Shown one piece after another: positions 13,543 through 17,456 of a stretch of DNA of 17,456 bases; within the stretch, counting starts at the first letter, position 1, and the number at the start of each line of letters is the position of its first letter. The position numbers and the translations under genes are program-made. Under the pieces are notes generated by a model, which was given only the letters and a program-made list of their open reading frames with translations, ran no database searches and was not told where the DNA came from. Origin of the DNA: an uncultured Chitinophagaceae bacterium (GTDB lineage: Bacteria; Bacteroidota; Bacteroidia; Chitinophagales; Chitinophagaceae); the NCBI GenBank assembly GCA_937919945.1, contig CALESY010000140.1, positions 1 through 17,456 on the forward strand. The letters run 5' to 3'.

Positions 13543-14541
13543 CTATGCTCGTGCAGATTTAAACAATCGTTGTTTGAAATAAGTACCGATACCGATGATG
13601 CTGGTAATATTCAGTGGAAACTCCAGCAATACATGGAGGAAGCTCAGGAATATCAACCATTGTAAGCCCATAGCATAATCGGTAATGTATAAACCGATAC
13701 TTACCAGCCATAGCAAAATAACTGCGGCAAACCGTAGCTTCGGTACATTGTGCCACTGAATTATTTTTGTTTTTGAAAACCAGTTGAGATAGTGATATGT
13801 GTAGGCAAATGCAATGAAACGCATTAACAAAATGCCATCGCTTGAATGGAAAATAATATTATCCCACGCTGCTTGGTCTTTTTGTTTTGAAAAATCTTGT
13901 ATGTGCATCAGCCAATTCATGTTCAATATCTTAAAAGGTGCGTAAGCATTTACACTATAGTCTGTTGGCGGGTAGAATGCTTTATCAGGAAATACTACAT
14001 ACAGCAGTATTGGGCAAAGTACCATAGCTACTACAGATGGTATGCCAAAACGGCTTTGGCTTTTTAATGCACCATACAGCATGAATAGAGCAGTGAAAAA
14101 ATATACGTGTATCAACGTAGGCAAAAAAACGGTAAATAATATTTTGTAGTTATGTGCTACTTGCGATGACAGTATCAAAATAACAATACCCCCAATTCTG
14201 TAAAAGGGGTTTTTAACAGTAACGAATATGATAGAGCCCAACAGAGCTATGTATGCAAGGTTGGCATCAAAACCTTCAGGAAAATCTATTTCTAAAAAGC
14301 GGTCGTAAAATTTGAGTGTTATGAGCAAACCAATAATTATCAATATAATAGCATCGTAACGTTCTTTGGTATAATACTTCTTATCGTGCAGCCATGATAT
14401 TTCGGTCAGATAGTGCAGCGGACCTAGTATAGCGTATGAAAATAAAAACAACTCAAATGGTAACACCATTGCCACACAGCACGATATTAGCATCAGCCCT
14501 ATGTTTACAATATCTATTTTTTCAGTGGATGTAAGTTGCAT
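13543..14541 (-). CDS. Polytopic inner-membrane protein with conserved-looking histidines, function unknown
   Basis: A 332-aa protein that I do not recognise by family. It has roughly eight or nine hydrophobic segments, for example residues 12-39, 64-80, 92-108, 114-128, 134-157, 166-185, 269-290 and 295-315, with almost no signal-peptide character. Histidines lie at membrane edges or within segments: H43 and H52 in GPLHYLTEISWLHDKKYY, another in PTLIHVYFF, H250 in FAYTYHYLNWFSKTK, one in IIQWHNVPK, and H303 in FLHVLLEFPLN. This distribution resembles membrane metal enzymes such as desaturases or the Brp/Blh carotene cleavage family, but no diagnostic motif of those is present and I make no assignment. 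It lies upstream of the PaaG-like gene on the same strand and diverges from comM. Confidence 0.75.
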   Translation of the reverse strand: MQLTSTEKIDIVNIGLMLISCCVAMVLPFELFLFSYAILGPLHYLTEISWLHDKKYYTKERYDAIILIIIGLLITLKFYDRFLEIDFPEGFDANLAYIALLGSIIFVTVKNPFYRIGGIVILILSSQVAHNYKILFTVFLPTLIHVYFFTALFMLYGALKSQSRFGIPSVVAMVLCPILLYVVFPDKAFYPPTDYSVNAYAPFKILNMNWLMHIQDFSKQKDQAAWDNIIFHSSDGILLMRFIAFAYTYHYLNWFSKTKIIQWHNVPKLRFAAVILLWLVSIGLYITDYAMGLQWLIFLSFLHVLLEFPLNITSIIGIGTYFKQRLFKSARA

Positions 14542-14597
14542 TTTGACGTAGAAATAATTACAACTAAAAATAATAAAATTAGATACACAGGAAGTTA

Positions 14598-14605
14598 TAA
14601 TTTTA
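14598..14605 (+). promoter_or_regulatory. Possible -7 promoter box of comM (TAATTTTA)
   Basis: Seven of eight positions fit TAnnTTTG (last base A) and it ends 10 bases before the comM ATG, in the 74-base divergent gap. The gap is AT-rich, so a chance match is possible. Confidence 0.3.
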
Positions 14606-14615
14606 ATACCTGATT

Positions 14616-16160
14616 ATGTTGGTAAAAGTATTCGGAAGCGCGGTATATGGTGTAGAGGCTATCACCATCACTATAGAAGTAGATATAGTAGGCGGCGGAC
14701 AAACAGGTTACTTCATCGTAGGCCTGCCAGACAATGCTGTGAAAGAAAGTACCGAGCGTGTACTATCTGCTATTAAAAATACCGGGTACGAACGTCCGCG
14801 TAATAAGGTAGTTGTAAATATGGCTCCCGCCGATATTCGCAAAGCAGGTTCTGCGTACGATTTGCCGATAGCTATAGGTATGCTTGCCGCATCAGGACAA
14901 CTACCTTCTGCTGAGTTGGATAAATATATTATTATGGGTGAGTTATCGCTCGATGGTTCTGTACAACCCATAAAAGGGGCGTTACCCATAGCCATACAGG
15001 CTCGTGCTGAAAAATATAAAGGGCTGATACTGCCTAAAGCCAATGAGCGAGAGGCAGGCATGGTAAATAACTTGGAAGTATATGGCGTTAACCACATCAG
15101 CGAAGTAATAGGTTTCTTTACAGGGGATAAAGTTTTAGAACCGGTTACCATTAACACGCGCGATGAATTTTTCCAATCACAATACGAATTTGATATAGAC
15201 TTTAACGATGTTAAGGGGCAGGAAAATGTAAAACGCGCTTTGGAAATCGCTGCAGCAGGCGGACACAATGCAATATTAATAGGGCCACCAGGTGCAGGTA
15301 AAACTATGCTTGCCAAACGGTTGCCAACCATACTGCCACCACTGACACTACACGAGGCGCTGGAAACTACTAAAATACACTCTGTTGCAGGCAAGCTGCC
15401 TGGTAATACTTCGCTCATTTCCCGACGTCCGTTTCGTTCACCACATCATACTATCAGCGATGTAGCATTGGTTGGCGGTGGCGGCAATCCGCAACCCGGT
15501 GAAATTTCGCTAGCGCATAATGGAGTTTTGTTTCTTGACGAGCTTCCCGAATTCAAACGTACCGTATTGGAAGTGATGCGCCAGCCAATGGAAGAAAGAA
15601 GGGTTTCTATATCGCGTGCAAAAGTCAGCATAGACTTCCCTGCCAGCTTTATGCTTATAGCATCAATGAATCCCTGTCCTTGTGGTTACTTCAACCATCC
15701 CGAAAAAGAATGTACCTGCAATCCTATGATGGTACAGCGGTATCTGAATAAAATATCAGGACCATTGCTGGATAGGATAGACCTGCACGTTGAGGTGACG
15801 CCTGTTTCTTTCAACGAACTGTCATCACAAAAAACATCAGAAACCAGCGATACGGTACGAGAACGTGTTTTGAAAGCACGCGAAATACAAGCAAAACGTT
15901 TTGACGGGCAGGCGGGAGTATATGCTAATGCACAAATGAGCAGTAAGCAACTGAAAGAAATTTGCCATGTAAACCAAGTAGGACAAACATTACTAAAGAC
16001 TGCTATGGATAGGCTGAACCTATCTGCACGGGCCTACGACCGCATACTGAAAGTAGCAAGAACCATTGCCGACCTTGCCGAAAGTGAAGAAATAAAACCA
16101 GAACATCTGGCAGAAGCCATACAGTACCGAAGTCTTGACAGAGAGGGTTGGGCAGGATAA
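14616..16160 (+). CDS. comM: Mg-chelatase-like AAA+ ATPase ComM/YifB
   Basis: A 514-aa cytoplasmic protein of the YifB/ComM family, at full family length. Residues 1-170 form the N-terminal Lon-protease-like domain (MLVKVFGSAVYGVEAITITIEV, FIVGLPDNAVKESTERV, NMAPADIRKAGSAYDLPIAI). The central AAA+ module has Walker A GPPGAGKT (223-230), Walker B GVLFLDELPEF (D308, E309) and FRSPHHTISD. A four-cysteine cluster, NPCPCGY...ECTC (C354, C356, C366, C368), lies in the magnesium-chelatase insert and is typical of the family. The C-terminus has the Mg_chelatase_C helical domain (LNLSARAYDRILKVARTIADL). In Vibrio, ComM is a hexameric helicase that drives branch migration when transformed DNA is integrated; in non-competent bacteria the role is less clear. 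No competence genes are nearby. Confidence 0.95.
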   Translation: MLVKVFGSAVYGVEAITITIEVDIVGGGQTGYFIVGLPDNAVKESTERVLSAIKNTGYERPRNKVVVNMAPADIRKAGSAYDLPIAIGMLAASGQLPSAELDKYIIMGELSLDGSVQPIKGALPIAIQARAEKYKGLILPKANEREAGMVNNLEVYGVNHISEVIGFFTGDKVLEPVTINTRDEFFQSQYEFDIDFNDVKGQENVKRALEIAAAGGHNAILIGPPGAGKTMLAKRLPTILPPLTLHEALETTKIHSVAGKLPGNTSLISRRPFRSPHHTISDVALVGGGGNPQPGEISLAHNGVLFLDELPEFKRTVLEVMRQPMEERRVSISRAKVSIDFPASFMLIASMNPCPCGYFNHPEKECTCNPMMVQRYLNKISGPLLDRIDLHVEVTPVSFNELSSQKTSETSDTVRERVLKAREIQAKRFDGQAGVYANAQMSSKQLKEICHVNQVGQTLLKTAMDRLNLSARAYDRILKVARTIADLAESEEIKPEHLAEAIQYRSLDREGWAG

Positions 16161-16226
16161 TTTTCCTTCATTGAAAAGTATCTGCAGGAAAACAATCTTT
16201 CTAATATCCTTATATTGAAAATTTTG

Positions 16227-16234
16227 TACGTTTG
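16227..16234 (+). promoter_or_regulatory. -7 promoter box upstream of the serine hydrolase (TACGTTTG)
   Basis: A perfect TAnnTTTG match 58 bases before the ATG at 16293. It predicts transcription from about 16240 and a 5' leader near 50 bases. No -33 TTTG is found at the usual spacing. Confidence 0.5.
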
Positions 16235-16249
16235 ATATACACTGTATAT
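16235..16249. promoter_or_regulatory. 15-bp palindrome at the predicted start of transcription
   Basis: ATATACACTGTATAT is a 7+1+7 palindrome directly after the -7 box, and another TGTATA half-site occurs at 16262-16267. The position would suit a repressor operator. The sequence is AT-rich, so chance is a real possibility. Confidence 0.25.
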
Positions 16250-16292
16250 GCTACAGCTATATGTATAATTAATCAATGTAAAATTTCCTATA

Positions 16293-17423
16293 ATGAAAAA
16301 TATCCCATTATTACTATTATTTGTTTTCATACAAATTGGTCTATTCTCTTCTTGCAAAAAGGATGAGGATTTGACCGTAAACTCAAAGGATGAGCTTGAA
16401 CAGAAATTGAAATCAGAAGTTGACAACAATAATCTTGTTTCAATTTCATACTGTGTTGTCAAAAATGACAAAATAGTTTATTCTGGAGCAATGGGTATGG
16501 CGGATAAAAACAATAAAGTACAGGCAACAGACAATACCAGATATTTAGTAGCATCTGTTTCTAAAACAACTACTGCTGTTGCTGTAATGAAATTAGTTGA
16601 ACAGAATTTGATAGGCTTGGATGACGATATTAATAAATACCTACCCTTTTCAGTTCGTAATCCAAGTTTTCCGGATGATAAAATAACCCTAAGAATGTTG
16701 TTGAGTCACAGATCTAGTATTTCTGATGAATTCCAGGAAACTTTGACTTTAGATTGCTATGGAACTGACTGCCCTATGAGCTTAGACGAATATTTCAAGG
16801 CAGTTTTCTTAAGTACAGGGCAGTATTTTTCAGCAAAGAATTTTTCCAACAGCAAACCAGGGTCTGCTGAAGACTATAGTAATTTAGGCTCTGCGCTTAT
16901 TGGTTACTTAGTGGAGAGAGTTACACAAACACCCTTCGATGTATATTGCAAAAACAATATATTTATTCCGTTAGGAATGAATAAAACAGAATGGAAACTA
17001 GCAAATACCCCTCTTTCTGAATTGGCAATACCTTATTCCGATGAAATTAAAAGTGCTAACCCACACTACACATTCCCTGATTATCCTAACGGTGGTCTTA
17101 GGACTACTGTATTAGATCTATCTCAGTTTTTAAGGATGGTCATGCTTAATGGAAGTATCAATGGAACTAAAATATTATCTGAGTCAACTATGACGACCAT
17201 GAAGACTTTACAGTTTGGAAGTGCAGAATTTTGTTTGTCTTTTTATTATGATACAGTAAAAGGGAAAAAGGTTTTGGGACATAGTGGCGGAGAAAAAGGT
17301 GTTACCGCCGAAATGTTTTATGATACAAATACGAATGTAGGCGTTATTGTTTTCAGGAATGAGGAAGATGCTGAGTTGGAGGATACCGTTTCGCTTCTAT
17401 TCAATTACGGAGAAAAACAGTAA
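16293..17423 (+). CDS. Lipoprotein serine hydrolase of the beta-lactamase / penicillin-binding-protein fold
   Basis: A 376-aa member of the class C beta-lactamase-like (Pfam Beta-lactamase) family. The lipoprotein signal MKNIPLLLLFVFIQIGLFSSC ends at the lipidated C21. Active-site motifs: SxxK as S88-V-S-K91, YxN as Y195-S-N197 (EDYSNLGSALIGYLVERVT), and H330-S-G-G in place of K-T-G. In this large family the serine attacks amide or ester bonds; members include D-aminopeptidases, carboxypeptidases and esterases as well as true lactamases, so antibiotic resistance should not be assumed. After the cysteine comes KKDED, which fits the X-K-(D/E)2-X lipoprotein export signal described in Capnocytophaga and suggests display on the cell surface. 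Stop at 17421-17423 is followed by only 33 bases of window with no recognisable feature. Base composition looks more AT-rich than in comM. Confidence 0.87.
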   Translation: MKNIPLLLLFVFIQIGLFSSCKKDEDLTVNSKDELEQKLKSEVDNNNLVSISYCVVKNDKIVYSGAMGMADKNNKVQATDNTRYLVASVSKTTTAVAVMKLVEQNLIGLDDDINKYLPFSVRNPSFPDDKITLRMLLSHRSSISDEFQETLTLDCYGTDCPMSLDEYFKAVFLSTGQYFSAKNFSNSKPGSAEDYSNLGSALIGYLVERVTQTPFDVYCKNNIFIPLGMNKTEWKLANTPLSELAIPYSDEIKSANPHYTFPDYPNGGLRTTVLDLSQFLRMVMLNGSINGTKILSESTMTTMKTLQFGSAEFCLSFYYDTVKGKKVLGHSGGEKGVTAEMFYDTNTNVGVIVFRNEEDAELEDTVSLLFNYGEKQ

Positions 17424-17456
17424 TAATAGCCCGCAGATATACGCAGATTAAACGGA

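Noticed and set aside
16161..16192. TTTTCCT ... AGGAAAA inverted repeat after comM as a terminator
   Set aside because: The stem is only 7 AT-rich base pairs with an 18-base loop and no T-run directly after it.
16293..17423. Calling the serine hydrolase an antibiotic-resistance beta-lactamase
   Set aside because: The SxxK/YxN/HSG motifs are shared by many peptidases and esterases of this fold, and nothing in the context shows lactam hydrolysis.
1..17456. Search for an oriC: DnaA boxes (TTATNCACA) and dnaA/parAB genes near the parS-like sites
   Set aside because: No DnaA-box cluster or replication gene was seen by eye, so no origin is annotated.

Overview
The window looks like a chromosomal segment of a Bacteroidota bacterium, probably of the Chitinophagales/Sphingobacteriales side. 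The evidence is a type IX secretion (T9SS) type A C-terminal domain at the left edge, several TAnnTTTG -7 promoter boxes, starts that mostly lack Shine-Dalgarno sequences, lipoproteins with Bacteroidota-style signals, and a TlpA-like thioredoxin with a long N-terminal extension. I see no tRNA, rRNA, CRISPR array, transposase or prophage gene. No gene-free stretch exceeds about 170 bases.

Layout. 1-164 is the 3' end of a secreted T9SS cargo gene with its terminator. 209-2636 (minus strand) holds an amidohydrolase lipoprotein and a putative beta-barrel protein, separated by an inverted pair of parS-like sites. 2730-5616 (plus) carries mnmG, which contains a perfect parS-like palindrome inside its coding sequence, then recX and apaG. 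A secreted YCII-domain protein (minus) converges on apaG and diverges from typA. 7976-8144 is a gap made of a terminator nested inside a 24-bp imperfect inverted repeat. 8145-10662 has a homocysteine methyltransferase that corresponds to only the first domain of MetH, then a secreted thioredoxin. 10776-12691 is a two-gene operon of an LpxH-like metallophosphoesterase and a MurG-like glycosyltransferase. 12736-14541 (minus) encodes a PaaG-like isomerase and an unknown multi-spanning membrane protein. 14616-17423 (plus) encodes the ComM/YifB AAA+ ATPase and a lipoprotein serine hydrolase of the beta-lactamase fold.

How the genes relate. Most are housekeeping genes of translation and genome maintenance (mnmG, typA, recX, comM), interspersed with envelope genes. 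They are mainly single-gene units bounded by strong hairpin terminators; the phosphoesterase-glycosyltransferase pair is the one clear operon.

The most interesting signals are regulatory and structural. There are three parS-like sites within 1.3 kb, which suggests a ParB loading region and perhaps proximity to the origin. A recurring TAnnTTTG box sits 4-8 bases before the start codon, which suggests leaderless mRNAs. I found no convincing new multi-gene defence or mobile system.
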